A DNA stretch of 64,000 nucleotides from Wolbachia endosymbiont (group B) of Hofmannophila pseudospretella (GTDB taxonomy: Bacteria > Pseudomonadota > Alphaproteobacteria > Rickettsiales > Anaplasmataceae): NCBI RefSeq assembly GCF_964028515.1, contig NZ_OZ034788.1:248001-312000 (forward strand), given 5' to 3'. Of the stretch, positions 1 through 11,000 are shown in pieces. The stretch's first letter is position 1. Every line of letters starts with the position of its first letter. The notes below the pieces were generated by a model that was not told the DNA's origin, did no database searches, and saw only the letters and a list, made by a program, of their open reading frames with translations. A program made the position numbers and the translations under genes.

Positions 1-567
1 AAAGGTGACAAGGAAGATCAACAGAAATCAGGAGCATTTTTATTAAAGGCTTTTATATTAGCAATTACATTGATGATATTGGTGCTAGTGGCACAGTTTA
101 ACAACATATACTATACATTTATCGTAATGACAGCAGTGTTTTTATCAACAACATGTGTATTTTTCATTTTCTTTCTTATTCAGAAAGTTTTTGTAGTTGT
201 CATGTGTGGAGTGGGGATAATTGCTTTAGCAGGAATTATAGTGAATAATAATATACTATTGCTTGATGCCTTTCATCAGCAAATTAAGGTGCGCAAAAAT
301 AACATTAAGCAATGTATAATAAACGCTTCAATTTCTCGAATAAGACCAATACTACTTACCGTTGCAACTACAGTTCTTGGTTTAATACCGATGATTACTA
401 GGTTAAATATCAGTTTTTTTACGCTACAAATCACATATGATGCTCCATCAAGCCAGTGGTGGGTTGATATTTCAGCAACCATAGCAAGTGGAATATTGGC
501 TGCAACGGTCTTAACTTTATTCTTTACTCCGGCATTGCTTATCATACAAAGACATGAAAAAACTTGA
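1..567 (+). CDS. RND-family efflux permease, C-terminal part
   Basis: The reading frame is open from base 1, so only the last 188 residues are present and the start lies outside the window. It shows several hydrophobic membrane segments and the typical end of an AcrB/RND inner-membrane pump: a segment with GIIVNNNILLLDAF followed by a basic loop and IRPILLTVATTVLGLIPM. In this family that region is the last group of transmembrane helices, which carries the proton relay in drug or solute export. The stop is followed by an 87-base gap before nusA, so it may be a separate transcription unit. The substrate cannot be told from this part. Confidence 0.85.
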   Translation, partial: KGDKEDQQKSGAFLLKAFILAITLMILVLVAQFNNIYYTFIVMTAVFLSTTCVFFIFFLIQKVFVVVMCGVGIIALAGIIVNNNILLLDAFHQQIKVRKNNIKQCIINASISRIRPILLTVATTVLGLIPMITRLNISFFTLQITYDAPSSQWWVDISATIASGILAATVLTLFFTPALLIIQRHEKT

Positions 568-654
568 CTTAAATTAGCAATCATTCAACATTTAAGATAG
601 CGTTCTTTACATGTTGAAGCTATAATTATAACTAATTAAATTGGATTTATTTAT

Positions 655-2208
655 ATGATTGCTAATCGTAAAAGCAGTGTTAAGCAGAAAAGCAACAAGA
701 ATAACATAGTTGGAAGCCTTGATGTAATAAAAACAGCGGGAGAGCTCTCACTTCAAAAAGGTTTGGATTTTAATATTATAATAAATGCACTTAAAAGTGC
801 TATCGAAGCAGTAGCTCAACAAAAGTATGGTAGCAAAAGTAAAATTGTAGTTAATATAGATAGAAACACAGGCAAAGTTACCTCATATAGACAACTAAAA
901 GTCATTAATGATGAATCAAATGAAAATGAGTGTGACTTAATTAAGTTGACACAAGCTAAGTTAATAAAAGAAGATGCAAAAGTTGGAGATACTATTAGTG
1001 AGTTGATTTCTCTTAACACTGATCTTGTTTCAGCAAGAATTGCCCAGCAAAAGATTTCTGAAATAATCAAAGATGAAGAGTTAAAAAAGCAATATGAGGA
1101 ATTTAAAGACAAGGTAGGAGAAATGAGGTATGGCATCGTTAAACAAGTAGAATATTCAGATCTTATTATAGACATAAACGGAATTGGAGCATACCTTCCT
1201 TTACGAAACTTAATTGGTGGTGAGTCATTTCGTGAAGGCGATAAGGTTAAAGCTTACATACAGGCTGTTAAGCGCTCTGACGATGGACGTCAAATCATTC
1301 TTTCTAGGGCTCATGAAGGCTTTTTAGAGGCATTGTTGAATCAAGAAGTACCAGAAGTTGCTGACGGATTGATAACAATTAAAGGTATAGCTAGAGACGC
1401 TGGTTCAAGATCTAAAGTTGCTGTTTTTTCATCTGATAAGAATATCGATCCAGTAGGTGCTTGCGTTGGAGTTAAAGGAGATAGAATAAAAACTATTATA
1501 CACGAATTAAACGGTGAAAAAATCGACGTCATACATTACTCATCAGATTTGGGTCAATTTGTTATTAAAGCCATTACTCCTGCAGAAGTATCAAAGGTCA
1601 TTATTGACGAAAATGAAAATTGTATAGAGTTAATAGTTGCTGAAGATCAATTGAGTTTAGCTATAGGAAAAAAGGGTCAGAATGTAAGATTAGCTTCAGA
1701 GCTTGTTGGATGGAAAATTGAGATATTAAGCACTCAGCAAGAATCAGAAAGAAGAAATAAAGAATTTAGTCAATGTTCAGTTTTATTTGCTGAAGCTTTA
1801 AACTTAGAAGAGATTATGGGCCAATTATTGGTAACAGAAGGTTTTTCAAGTGTAGAAGATATATCTAACACTTCAATTAAGGAACTTGCTTCAATAGAGG
1901 GCTTCAATGAAGATATTGCAAATGAACTTCATAATAGAGCAAATAATTACCTGAAAGCAGAGAATGATAGAAAAATAGAAGAGCTAAAAAATTTAGGTAT
2001 GGAAGACGATGTAATCAACTTAGCCTTATCAATAGATAATAAAATTGCTCTTAGTAAACATAATATTAAAACTTTAGAGGACATAGCAGATTTATCAAAT
2101 TATGAGTTTTGTAGCATACTCTCTTCCTCAACTAACAATAAAGACAATCTAAAAGATACAGCAGATTTAATAATCATAGAAGCACGCAAAAAGCTTGGAT
2201 TAATATAA
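655..2208 (+). CDS. nusA: transcription elongation/termination factor NusA
   Basis: The 517-residue protein has the NusA order: N-terminal RNA-polymerase-binding domain, S1 domain (about 130-215, YGIVKQVEYSDLIIDINGIG), then KH domains with the signature GSRSKVAVFS and DPVGACVGVKGDRIKTI near 245-285 and a second KH with LAIGKKGQNVRLA near 334. An acidic C-terminal part with two helix-hairpin-like repeats follows. NusA binds RNA polymerase and nascent RNA and controls pausing, termination and antitermination. It sits 7 bases ahead of infB, the conserved nusA-infB-rbfA order. rimP, often first in this operon, is not next to it here. Confidence 0.97.
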   Translation: MIANRKSSVKQKSNKNNIVGSLDVIKTAGELSLQKGLDFNIIINALKSAIEAVAQQKYGSKSKIVVNIDRNTGKVTSYRQLKVINDESNENECDLIKLTQAKLIKEDAKVGDTISELISLNTDLVSARIAQQKISEIIKDEELKKQYEEFKDKVGEMRYGIVKQVEYSDLIIDINGIGAYLPLRNLIGGESFREGDKVKAYIQAVKRSDDGRQIILSRAHEGFLEALLNQEVPEVADGLITIKGIARDAGSRSKVAVFSSDKNIDPVGACVGVKGDRIKTIIHELNGEKIDVIHYSSDLGQFVIKAITPAEVSKVIIDENENCIELIVAEDQLSLAIGKKGQNVRLASELVGWKIEILSTQQESERRNKEFSQCSVLFAEALNLEEIMGQLLVTEGFSSVEDISNTSIKELASIEGFNEDIANELHNRANNYLKAENDRKIEELKNLGMEDDVINLALSIDNKIALSKHNIKTLEDIADLSNYEFCSILSSSTNNKDNLKDTADLIIIEARKKLGLI

Positions 2209-2215
2209 AAACAAT

Positions 2216-4537
2216 ATGAATAATGAAGATATCAGTAATAAAAAATTAACCCTACAAGGCTTAAGCAAGCTTAAATTAGACATTAATTTAAACTCTTTAG
2301 ATAGTCAAAGTACTGGTACTACAATAGTAAAAAAAAGAAGAAAAATTCATTCTGCAGAAGAATATAGTTTATTTGACGAGAGTAAATTAGGCTCTTTAAC
2401 TGAAAAAGAACAAATTTCCCGCATTAATGCTGTACAGAATGCTACTTTGCTGAAAGAAAGGAATCAGAGAGAACAAGAAGAGAAAATAAAAAAAGAAGAA
2501 AGCAATCAAGAAGCTGAAGATAAAAATGAATCACACTCTGTACCTAAAGAAATAAATAAGGAAGTTTTAAGTAATACTAACTCAGTTGAACAAAAAGAAG
2601 ATAGTATTGAACATGAGAACAATGATAAAAAGTCTTTTAAAGCTAGCAAAGATATATACTCTAAGCATTCTAAGCTAGTAATTACACAGGCAATAGATGA
2701 AAGAAATGCACACCTCCCTGTATTTAAGCAAAAATTTGGTATAAGAAGTAAACAATCAAAGTTTACTAAGGGTAAAAATATAGCAAGAGAAGTTATTATA
2801 CCAGACAAAATAACTATCAGGGAATTATCTATTCGTATGGCAGAAGATAGCAAAAGTGTGTTAAAAATGTTTAAAGAAGAAGTTGGTGAGAATTATAGAG
2901 TAGATGATACAGTAGATCCAGATATAGCATGTGAAATAGCAAAAAAATTTAATCATACGGCTAAACGAGTAAGTGATGCTGATAAAGAAAAGAATTTACT
3001 CTTCATAAGCAACAGAGAAAACTTACCTAAAAGACTCAAACCACCTATCGTTACTTTTATGGGACATGTCGATCATGGTAAAACATCATTACTCGATGCA
3101 TTTCGTGAATCCAATGTTGCAGAAAGAGAGTCAGGTGGCATCACTCAACACATAGGTGCTTATCAATTAACGACAAAAAATAAGCAAAAAATTACCTTCA
3201 TTGATACACCAGGGCATGAAGCGTTTACTGCAATGCGTGCACGTGGTGCCAATATTACTAATATAGTTGTAATAGTAGTTGCAGCTGATGATGGAATCAT
3301 GAAACAAACAGTTGAAGCAATAAACCATGCAAAAGCAGCAAATGTCTCTATTATAGTTGCCATTAATAAAATTGATAAATCACAACCTGGCGATGTAGAA
3401 AGAATAATTAATAGTTTGCCTCAGTATGACCTCATCCCCGAAGAACTTGGTGGTGATGTTATAATTGTGCCAGTATCAGCAAAAAAGAAAATCAACTTAG
3501 ATAAACTAGAAGAGGCAATTTTATTAATTGCTGAATTAATGACGCTAGAAGGAATAGAGGATTGTCGAGCACTTGGATGGGTAATAGAGTCCAAAATAGA
3601 TAAAGCTAAAGGAATATCAGCTACATTAATAGTTGAAGAAGGAACATTAAAGATTGGTGACATATTGATAGTTGGTACAACATACAGCAAAGTACGCAGT
3701 ATGATTAATCACCTTGGTCAAAGAGAAAAAGCGGCACTACCTTCTACTCCAGTTGAAGTTACTGGTTTAAATGGTGTACCAAATGCTGGAGATAAATTTG
3801 TTGTTGTAAACTCTGAAAGGCAGGCTCGTGAAATTGTTGAATACAGGTTAGAATTAATCAAGAAAAAGCAAGAAGATTTAGACGACAGTAATTTAGATAT
3901 ATTCAGTCGTAATAATAGTGAAACAGAAGAACTATCTGTAGTTTTAAAGTGCGATGTAACTGGTTCTATTGAAGCAATATCAAGTTCAATTGATAAGCTT
4001 GGTAAAGACCAAGTAAAATTAAATATTCTACACAAAGCAGTAGGAGGAGTAACAGATTCAGATGTGCTGCTTGCAGAAGCATCAAGCGCAGTAATTTTAG
4101 CCTTTAATGTAAAAGTGGATTCAAAAATAAGAGAATTAGCAAAACAAAAAGGTATAGAAATACATACTTACAATATAATATATGAGCTTATTGAAGACAT
4201 GAGGATGTATCTAACTAAAATGTTAAAGCCTGTTACACGAGAGGTTCGTGTTGGTTCTGCATCTGTAAGGCAAATATTTAATGCATCCAAAGCCGGTAAT
4301 ATAATCGGATGTTATGTCACTGATGGAGTTATAAAAAAAGACTCTTTAATTAAGGTAGTACGTGGCAGCAAATTGGTGCATGAAGGAAAGTTAAAAGCAC
4401 TACGTAGATTTAAAGATGACGTTAAAGAAGTAGGTGTAAACTTTGAATGCGGAATATCGCTAGAGGGTAATATCGATATTAAAGTTGGAGATATTTTGGA
4501 AGCTTATCAATTAGTGCAAGAAGAAAGGACGTTATAG
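2216..4537 (+). CDS. infB: translation initiation factor IF-2
   Basis: The 773-residue GTPase delivers initiator fMet-tRNA to the 30S subunit. After a charged, lysine/glutamate-rich N-terminal region (about 1-190) there is an IF2_N domain and then the G domain: G1 GHVDHGKT near residue 282, G3 DTPGHE near 329, G4 NKID near 383 and a G5-like SAKK. Domains II-IV and the C-terminal tRNA-binding domain follow; length is usual for alphaproteobacterial IF-2. It follows nusA by 7 bases and rbfA starts within 3-9 bases of its stop, so the three are almost surely co-transcribed. Confidence 0.98.
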   Translation: MNNEDISNKKLTLQGLSKLKLDINLNSLDSQSTGTTIVKKRRKIHSAEEYSLFDESKLGSLTEKEQISRINAVQNATLLKERNQREQEEKIKKEESNQEAEDKNESHSVPKEINKEVLSNTNSVEQKEDSIEHENNDKKSFKASKDIYSKHSKLVITQAIDERNAHLPVFKQKFGIRSKQSKFTKGKNIAREVIIPDKITIRELSIRMAEDSKSVLKMFKEEVGENYRVDDTVDPDIACEIAKKFNHTAKRVSDADKEKNLLFISNRENLPKRLKPPIVTFMGHVDHGKTSLLDAFRESNVAERESGGITQHIGAYQLTTKNKQKITFIDTPGHEAFTAMRARGANITNIVVIVVAADDGIMKQTVEAINHAKAANVSIIVAINKIDKSQPGDVERIINSLPQYDLIPEELGGDVIIVPVSAKKKINLDKLEEAILLIAELMTLEGIEDCRALGWVIESKIDKAKGISATLIVEEGTLKIGDILIVGTTYSKVRSMINHLGQREKAALPSTPVEVTGLNGVPNAGDKFVVVNSERQAREIVEYRLELIKKKQEDLDDSNLDIFSRNNSETEELSVVLKCDVTGSIEAISSSIDKLGKDQVKLNILHKAVGGVTDSDVLLAEASSAVILAFNVKVDSKIRELAKQKGIEIHTYNIIYELIEDMRMYLTKMLKPVTREVRVGSASVRQIFNASKAGNIIGCYVTDGVIKKDSLIKVVRGSKLVHEGKLKALRRFKDDVKEVGVNFECGISLEGNIDIKVGDILEAYQLVQEERTL

Positions 4538-4540
4538 TAG

Positions 4541-4897
4541 TTGAATATGAAAAAGGAAATTAGAAACCTAAAAGTAGCATCGGTATTACATAGGGCAATA
4601 TCAAAAATCTTAATGGAAGGTAATGTTCTTAATGAAAAAGTAGTAGTATCTGATGTAAAGCTAAGCAAAGATTTGAAGAAAGCAGATGTATATATTGTGT
4701 TATCTTCATTGAACATCCAAAATGGTAATGCTGATATCAGCACTGTTGTTAATGAAATGAACCAATCTGCATGGTCAATACGTAAATCTATATTGTGTTA
4801 TGTTGATTTGCGATTTATACCTGAGTTAATTTTCAAGCCTGATTTAGCATTCGATAATTTTGTCAATGTAAGCAAAATATTACATAATCACACTTAA
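4541..4897 (+). CDS. rbfA: ribosome-binding factor A
   Basis: A 118-residue protein with the RbfA single KH-like fold: a basic N-terminus, then LHRAISKILMEGNV, VSDVKLSKDLKKADVYIV and a C-terminal DLRFIPELIFKPD block. RbfA binds the 30S subunit and helps late 16S rRNA maturation. The start is either TTG at 4541 or ATG at 4547; an AGGA at 4526-4529 is nearer to the TTG, but the ATG is the more usual codon. It directly follows infB, and ubiA begins three bases after its stop. Confidence 0.92.
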   Translation: MNMKKEIRNLKVASVLHRAISKILMEGNVLNEKVVVSDVKLSKDLKKADVYIVLSSLNIQNGNADISTVVNEMNQSAWSIRKSILCYVDLRFIPELIFKPDLAFDNFVNVSKILHNHT

Positions 4898-4900
4898 TTA

Positions 4901-5788
4901 ATGTATTTCAACCATTATTTCTCATTAATGAGAATACACAGTTTAACAGGTTTATGGCTTGCGCTATTTCCTAGCTTAAGCGGCATTCTTTTAGCCTCAA
5001 TTTCTCTATCATATCAGGCTCTTTTTCTCCTTGTTTTGTTTACTATAGGTGCATTTTTAATGAGACCCGCAGGGTGCATAATCAATGATATCTTCGATAG
5101 AGAAATAGATGCGCACGTTGAACGAACAAAATATAGGCCACTTGCAAGTGGTGCATTAAACATAAAGCAGGCTTTGGCTTTACTTTCACTGTTACTGTCT
5201 ATTGCCCTGGTAATCTTATTATTAACCAATAAAACTACTCTTATACTTGGAATAATTTCAATGTGCATGATAGTTATCTACCCCTTGCTAAAGCGTTACG
5301 TTTTGTGGCCACAATTGTTTTTAGGGTTTACTTTCAACATGGGATCACTCATGGGTTCAGCAGCAATAACAAACCAGATTAGCATAGAATCCTTGCTATT
5401 TTATATAGGATGCGTCTTTTGGACGCTTAGTTATGATACTATATACGCTCATCAAGATAAAAAAGATGATGAGAAATTAGGAATGAAATCTACTGCATTA
5501 TATTTTGGCAATACAACAAAATCTTGGTTGAAAAGATTTTACTTAATATCCTTAATGGCATGGTTGTACGCTGGTATACTATCATCATTAAATAACATCT
5601 TTTATATTGCTTTACTTGCCATAGGATTCATATTTCACCACCAACACAAAAATTTCAATCCAGACGATTCTAATCAATGCATGTCCATATTTAAAAATAA
5701 TTCCCAGATAGGACTCCTGCTCTTTTTCGGTATCCTTTTAGATAGAATTGTAAATTCTACTTTTGTATCCGTTCAGATGCATGGCTAA
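4901..5788 (+). CDS. ubiA: 4-hydroxybenzoate polyprenyltransferase UbiA
   Basis: The 295-residue membrane protein attaches the polyprenyl tail to 4-hydroxybenzoate in ubiquinone synthesis. It has about eight or nine hydrophobic segments and both aspartate-rich motifs of the UbiA superfamily: NDIFDREIDA near residue 61, followed by RPLASG, and YDTIYAHQDKKDD near 177. Length matches the family. It is packed against rbfA and is the last gene of this plus-strand core block; the next genes run the other way and look acquired. Confidence 0.93.
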   Translation: MYFNHYFSLMRIHSLTGLWLALFPSLSGILLASISLSYQALFLLVLFTIGAFLMRPAGCIINDIFDREIDAHVERTKYRPLASGALNIKQALALLSLLLSIALVILLLTNKTTLILGIISMCMIVIYPLLKRYVLWPQLFLGFTFNMGSLMGSAAITNQISIESLLFYIGCVFWTLSYDTIYAHQDKKDDEKLGMKSTALYFGNTTKSWLKRFYLISLMAWLYAGILSSLNNIFYIALLAIGFIFHHQHKNFNPDDSNQCMSIFKNNSQIGLLLFFGILLDRIVNSTFVSVQMHG

Positions 5789-5795
5789 TGTTAAA

Positions 5796-5880
5796 TAATA
5801 TAACCATTTCCAGCAGTAAAAATCAGCTAATGAGAGAAGTGTTTATTTTGGATGTGCTGGTCTATTAAATGTTCTACACA
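5796..5880 (+). repeat. diverged direct repeat, copy i
   Basis: This stretch between ubiA and the 3' end of the ankyrin-like gene resembles 7913-8010 (shared AATATAACCATT, TGAGA..GTGTT, GGATG, GTCTA) and, more weakly, 13735-13805. All three copies have the same orientation and border the two large minus-strand effector genes. Identity is roughly 70-75 percent by eye. Confidence 0.45.
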
Positions 5881-5937
5881 AATTTTCCTTTATATCAAAT
5901 TTATTTTTTGATTTGACACACTTTTTTGAATGTTTTC

Positions 5938-7671
5938 TCAGCATTTCATTACCTTCTCTCTCTTCTCTCTTTCTCCATTTCCTGGCTCAATATTTACACA
6001 TGACATTTTTCTTTGAGGATGCCTTGATAGTGGTTCATATCCAGAAGGTCCTGGCTGTGATTTTGATAAATCTTCTATTGCCTCAAATTTTCGCTTTTTC
6101 ACTTGATAAGATTCATCTACTTCTTGACGGGTACTATAAGGGAAAAGGTTTGACTGCACCGTATCAAGCATTTCCTTACTACTATAGTTTGTCACAGCTT
6201 CAAGACACACCCTTTTGAACTCCTCAGAAGAATATGCATGGCTCTCAATTATATGGGAAGAAAGCATTTTATGATTATAAGCTGCTAACATTGCATATTG
6301 TTCTTTTGGCGATCCTGCTTTATCTAATAGAAATTCTAACACTTCAATATCAACTTCAGCAGCAGCTTCTCTAAATGCTTCATAATTATTGGCCGCCAAC
6401 ATTGCATGTCGTTCTTCTGGTGATCTTGCTCTATCTAATAGAAATTCCAACACTTTAATGTCAACGTTAACAGCATTTACCCTAAACGCTTCATAATTAT
6501 TAGCCGCCAACATTGCATGTCGCTCTTCTGGTGATCCTGCTCTATCCAATAGCAGCTCCAACACTTCAATATTACCTTCACTGGCAGCTATTCTGAATGC
6601 TTGACAAGCATTAACCACCAACATTACATGTTGTTCTTCTGGCGATCCTGTTCTATCCAATAAAAACTCCAATGCTTTAATATTACTTTCAGCAGCAGCT
6701 TCTCTAAATGCTTCATAATTATTAGCCGCCAACATTGCATGTCGTTCTTCTGGTAATTCTGCTCTATCCAGCAGCAGTTTCAACACTTCAACATTACCAT
6801 TACCGGCAGCTACTCTAAATGCTTCATAATTATTAGCTGCCAATATTTTACTCTGTACATCTAGTAATTTCGCTTTATCCAATAGAAACTCCAATATTTT
6901 AATATTACCACTGTCAGCAACTGCCCTAAATGCTTCATAATTCTTCACTGCTAACATTGCATGTAGTTCTTCTAGTGATCCTGCTCTATCCAGCAACAAC
7001 TTCAACACTTTAATATTACCTTCACTGATAGCTTCCCAAAACGCTTCGTAATCATTAGCCGCCAACATTTTATTCTGTACATCTAGTAGTTTCGCTCTGT
7101 CCAATAGAAACTCCAACGTTTCAATATCACCACCATCATTTGCAGCTACTCTAAACGCTTCATAATCATTAGCCACCAACATTTCACGCTGTACATCTGA
7201 TGATTCTGTTCTATTCAATAAAAGTTCCAGTACTTCAGTGTGCCCCGCATAAGCAGCTTTTCTAAATGCTTCATAATTATTAGCTGCCAACATTTTATAC
7301 TGTACATCTAGTAATTTTGCTCTGTCCAATAGAAACTCCAATACTTTAATATTACTTTCAGCAGCAGCTTCTCTAAATGCTTCATAATTCTTCACTGCTA
7401 ACATTGCATGTAGTTCTTCTGGTAATTCTACTCTATTCAGCAGCAGCTCTAATACTTCAGCATTATCATTACTGGCAGCTTCTCTAAATGCTTCATAATC
7501 ATTAACTGTCAACATTTTATTCTGCACACCTAGTAATTTCGCTCTGTCCAATAGAGATTTCAACGTTTCAATATTACCTTCAGCAGCAGCTTCCCTAAAT
7601 GCTTTATAATTATCAGCCGCCATTAACATTTTATATTTAATATTTTTCTGTGATTGTTGTGTTTCGTTCAT
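5938..7671 (-). CDS. protein of twelve 37-residue ankyrin-like repeats with a C-terminal basic cluster
   Basis: The 577-residue protein is nearly all tandem repeat: twelve units of 37 residues (one of 38), each like NYEAFREAAAEGNIEVLEFL followed by LDRA and a linker ending HAMLAAN or NKMLAAN. The first helix pair fits the ankyrin pattern (AA..GN.EVLE.LL), but the usual TPLH is replaced by YEAF, so this is an ankyrin-like rather than standard repeat. After the repeats, near residue 525-535, lies KKRKFEA, a basic cluster like a nuclear localisation signal, then a proline/serine-rich tail. No signal peptide is seen. A host-directed scaffold role is inference. The units are so alike at DNA level that copy number probably varies between strains. 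Confidence 0.8.
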   Translation of the reverse strand: MNETQQSQKNIKYKMLMAADNYKAFREAAAEGNIETLKSLLDRAKLLGVQNKMLTVNDYEAFREAASNDNAEVLELLLNRVELPEELHAMLAVKNYEAFREAAAESNIKVLEFLLDRAKLLDVQYKMLAANNYEAFRKAAYAGHTEVLELLLNRTESSDVQREMLVANDYEAFRVAANDGGDIETLEFLLDRAKLLDVQNKMLAANDYEAFWEAISEGNIKVLKLLLDRAGSLEELHAMLAVKNYEAFRAVADSGNIKILEFLLDKAKLLDVQSKILAANNYEAFRVAAGNGNVEVLKLLLDRAELPEERHAMLAANNYEAFREAAAESNIKALEFLLDRTGSPEEQHVMLVVNACQAFRIAASEGNIEVLELLLDRAGSPEERHAMLAANNYEAFRVNAVNVDIKVLEFLLDRARSPEERHAMLAANNYEAFREAAAEVDIEVLEFLLDKAGSPKEQYAMLAAYNHKMLSSHIIESHAYSSEEFKRVCLEAVTNYSSKEMLDTVQSNLFPYSTRQEVDESYQVKKRKFEAIEDLSKSQPGPSGYEPLSRHPQRKMSCVNIEPGNGEREKREKVMKC

Positions 7672-7912
7672 AAATTACCTCTAACCTAGAGATACATTAT
7701 GCAGCATAAATACTTAATATTTTTCAACATTACTGTACTTACATTTTTAAGCATTATAAATGCTTGTATTTTTTGTATACTTCTTCGATTTTTGCTTTCT
7801 TTAGGAAAATTTCTATTGCACTTTTATCATAAGATAAGCATAAACTTTTCTTACCATAATTTTTCTTTTCCATTTTTTAATGAATTAGTATTACATATTG
7901 CTAAAAATTTAA

Positions 7913-8010
7913 ACAATATAACCATTCTCGGCGCTCAAAACTAAAAAATGTGAGAATTGTTCGTTTTAGGATGGGTTAGTCTACCAAGTGATACATATAC
8001 ATAGAAAGAA
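7913..8010 (+). repeat. diverged direct repeat, copy ii
   Basis: It lies in the 387-base gap between the two minus-strand effector genes, about 240 bases upstream of the ankyrin-like start at 7671. It matches copy i over its left half and copy iii over the right half (TGAGAA.TGTTC, GTCT.CCAA, GATACATA). Copy iii stands at a similar distance upstream of the next gene, so it could hold a shared promoter or be a duplication scar. Confidence 0.45.
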
Positions 8011-8058
8011 AAACAAATAATACTATAGACTTAATATAGACTGAGACTGAGACTATAA

Positions 8059-11000
8059 CTATATACATGATAAATTAACTATAGCATCTTGCTGATAGCT
8101 AAGATCAACGTTGACATCATTAAAATAACTACTTACCTGCTTATTGTCTATTTTTCTCCTTTTAGCTTGTGTATTCCCTATGTCTAAGGGCCTTTTATCT
8201 TGAGACAGCAAATCTTCACTTGATGAAGTATTGACTGAAGGATAATAGTTGCTACTTTCTTTTGCATACATTTCTTTTAAGATTGAAACACCTTGAGCAT
8301 TCAAATCAGATCTTTTAAATTGTAAGAGTGATTCTCTTTTTTCTATCTCATTTTTTAAATATATTAATCTATCCTCACCCCTAGTAAACAACTTTTGTAT
8401 AGCATCTACAGTCTCCAAAGTATCAGGATGACTTATCCCTATAATTTCCTCCTGTATTTCTTGCAGCTGTTGAAGTTCCTGTAATGCTCTTTTCCTTTCT
8501 CCTAAATCAGAATGTAAAAGAGCTATATAAAATTTGACAGATAGTACTATAGCAGCACTCTCTGAAAACTCATAGTCTTTTTGCAGCTTCAGCACTTTTT
8601 TAAAATATTGTAACGTTCTATTGCTTAATGTTTTCCGAAGCCCTTCATCTATATTCTCTTCGATGGAATAAGGAGCAGGTTGCAAGTACTGACTATCTTC
8701 TTGATTTTTCAGAACATCTTGCAGCTGCTCAAGTAAAGCTTGTATACTCAACTTGGGTGATAAATCCTCTTCACATGGTAGCATTCTTTCATTTATAGTT
8801 ACTTTTTTTCTATCTTGACTTATAAAGAAACACGCTAAGGCATAGGCATATTTTTCATCTAAGTTATAAAATTCATACGCTTCAGAAGGATAAATATAAG
8901 GATCACCATGAGATTTAAAATCATTTCTTTCAAGGAAAATTTCATCTCTCAGTTGTCTTACATAGTACAAAATCGTAAAAGCCTCAGTATACTTTTTTTG
9001 CATTACGAATATTTTAGCTACAATAGTTGCTACATTCAGATATTCTTCTATAGATTCCAGAGCTTCTTCGTCAAATAACCTCGTGACTATAAAGTCATTA
9101 CGTTTAACGTATGACAATGCTTCTTTATAATTTTTTTGTTTGAGATAAGTAGAAAGTATTTTTTTATCCAAAGCAATAGGAGAGAATGCACCATTTGTCT
9201 TCTCTAATTTTTTTAAATCTAGAAAGATTGTTAACGCTCTATTATACCATCCTAAACTAGCTTGCGCACAGGCGAACTCATATTTAATTAATCTTGAATA
9301 TCCATCATCTACAGTAAGTAATTCATATGATTTTGACGCAAGATTGATAACTTTTTGATACTCACACAACTTATTTAAGCTACTTAAGACTAAACAAGGA
9401 AAATTCTTATTTTCCCCTATTAGATAGTCATATTTTTGACTATGCTCAAACAAAGATAAGAGATGACTTACCTCTAAAAAACCTCCTTCAGTTTCAGATA
9501 CCAGTCCTATGACACAGCTTAATATTTGTTTTTCCTCATCTATATTAAGCTGTGAACGTATTGCTTTTTTTATTAATTCATGCATAATATAAACTTTGTA
9601 TTTATCTTCCTCTTCTGAATAAATCATAGAATACTGTTCTAGCAATTCGAAAACGGAATATAGCTCATCCTCATCTCTGATCCAGGCAAGAAATACACTG
9701 GGGTTAATTTCACTACAACCAAAATAAGCCATAGCATTTAAAATTTTGAAAACTTCTTCTCCGGAATACATCTCTTCTATTGCTTCTATCGAAATTAGTG
9801 ATGTTATTTGTAATATCCTAGCGTATTCATTTTGTCCAGTGTTTCGTGGAAGTTTCTGATCGAACTTTTCATACTGTATTAAATATTCACAAATTCCAAA
9901 TGCTTCACCCAAAGGACTTGATCCTTTGTTCTTTATACACGCTGCTGCTAGCTTTATAGCTAATGGAAAACCTTTAAGCTTTCCTACAAGTGCTTTTATT
10001 TGTTCATCTTGTGATCCATCTACTATCTCTAAAATTCTTTTGACAAGTTGTACAGCGTGTTTTTCTCGAAGACTATCTAAAGATACTTCTGATATATCTT
10101 GATAATCCAGATCAGAAGAAGTAAACAAGCAATCAAAACCACCTCTTTGACCTCTGATCTTTAAAATCCTCTTTAGATCTTCTTTTTTAACTCCCTGAAA
10201 AAGAAAGAGGCATTTTTTCCTTTCTTTATTTCTTTCTCTTTCCATACACATGCTTAGCCTATCTCGGACAAGGGAAGCAAAAGAACTTTCTATAGACAAT
10301 ATATCTTGAGTATTTACCTCATAGGCATGAAGATAAACTCCTTTGTTTTCTTCAACAAATTTTCTAGCTAGTTGAGTTTTGCCAATGCCAGATGGACCTA
10401 CTATTGCTACTGCCCCTTCCTGTAATTTCTCATATATCTCATCTATTTGTTCATCCCTTCCAGTGAATTCCCCTACTGGAGCGCACACATCCTTTAAATT
10501 TATTTTTCTAAACAAAGACACTAATCCTTTTTCACTTGGTACCTTTATACGAGACCAAAGGTTCCTAGGTCTTGCTGTACTAGTGCACTGTAAGTCGGAG
10601 GAATTGACATAGTCTTGACAAATTGCTTCAGTATGGCTTACAAATGTTTTTTTCACTTTTTGACAATAAAGTGAATTTGATGTTTTTTTTAAATTCTCTT
10701 CCATCAAAGATATAATTTTACTATTTTTTTTAGCTCTATCTAGTCGGTTTTTGCTGTTTGTTGCCTTTTCACTTTCTCTCAACTTCGCTGTTTCTTTGAA
10801 GGATTTCATATGTACATTAAAGCTTTTTTTACGGTCTTGACGATAAGGTAAGATGTAATTGCTTAAAAAGCTTACCTCCAGTTCAATATGGGATTTAATT
10901 TTTACTATACAGTTTTGAATTATTTTCGTGCTTGGCACTTGAATTTCCTGATTAATAATATTAAATACCTCTTTCACGATTTTCTTAAAGTCTTGTGAAT

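Noticed and set aside
5938..7671. 111-bp tandem repeats considered as a CRISPR-like or non-coding array
   Set aside because: Units join without spacers and keep one reading frame through the gene, so they are protein repeats.
7699..7944. 81-codon hydrophobic frame on + between the two effector genes
   Set aside because: AT-rich composition explains the Phe/Ile/Leu content; no ribosome site and it runs into repeat copy ii.
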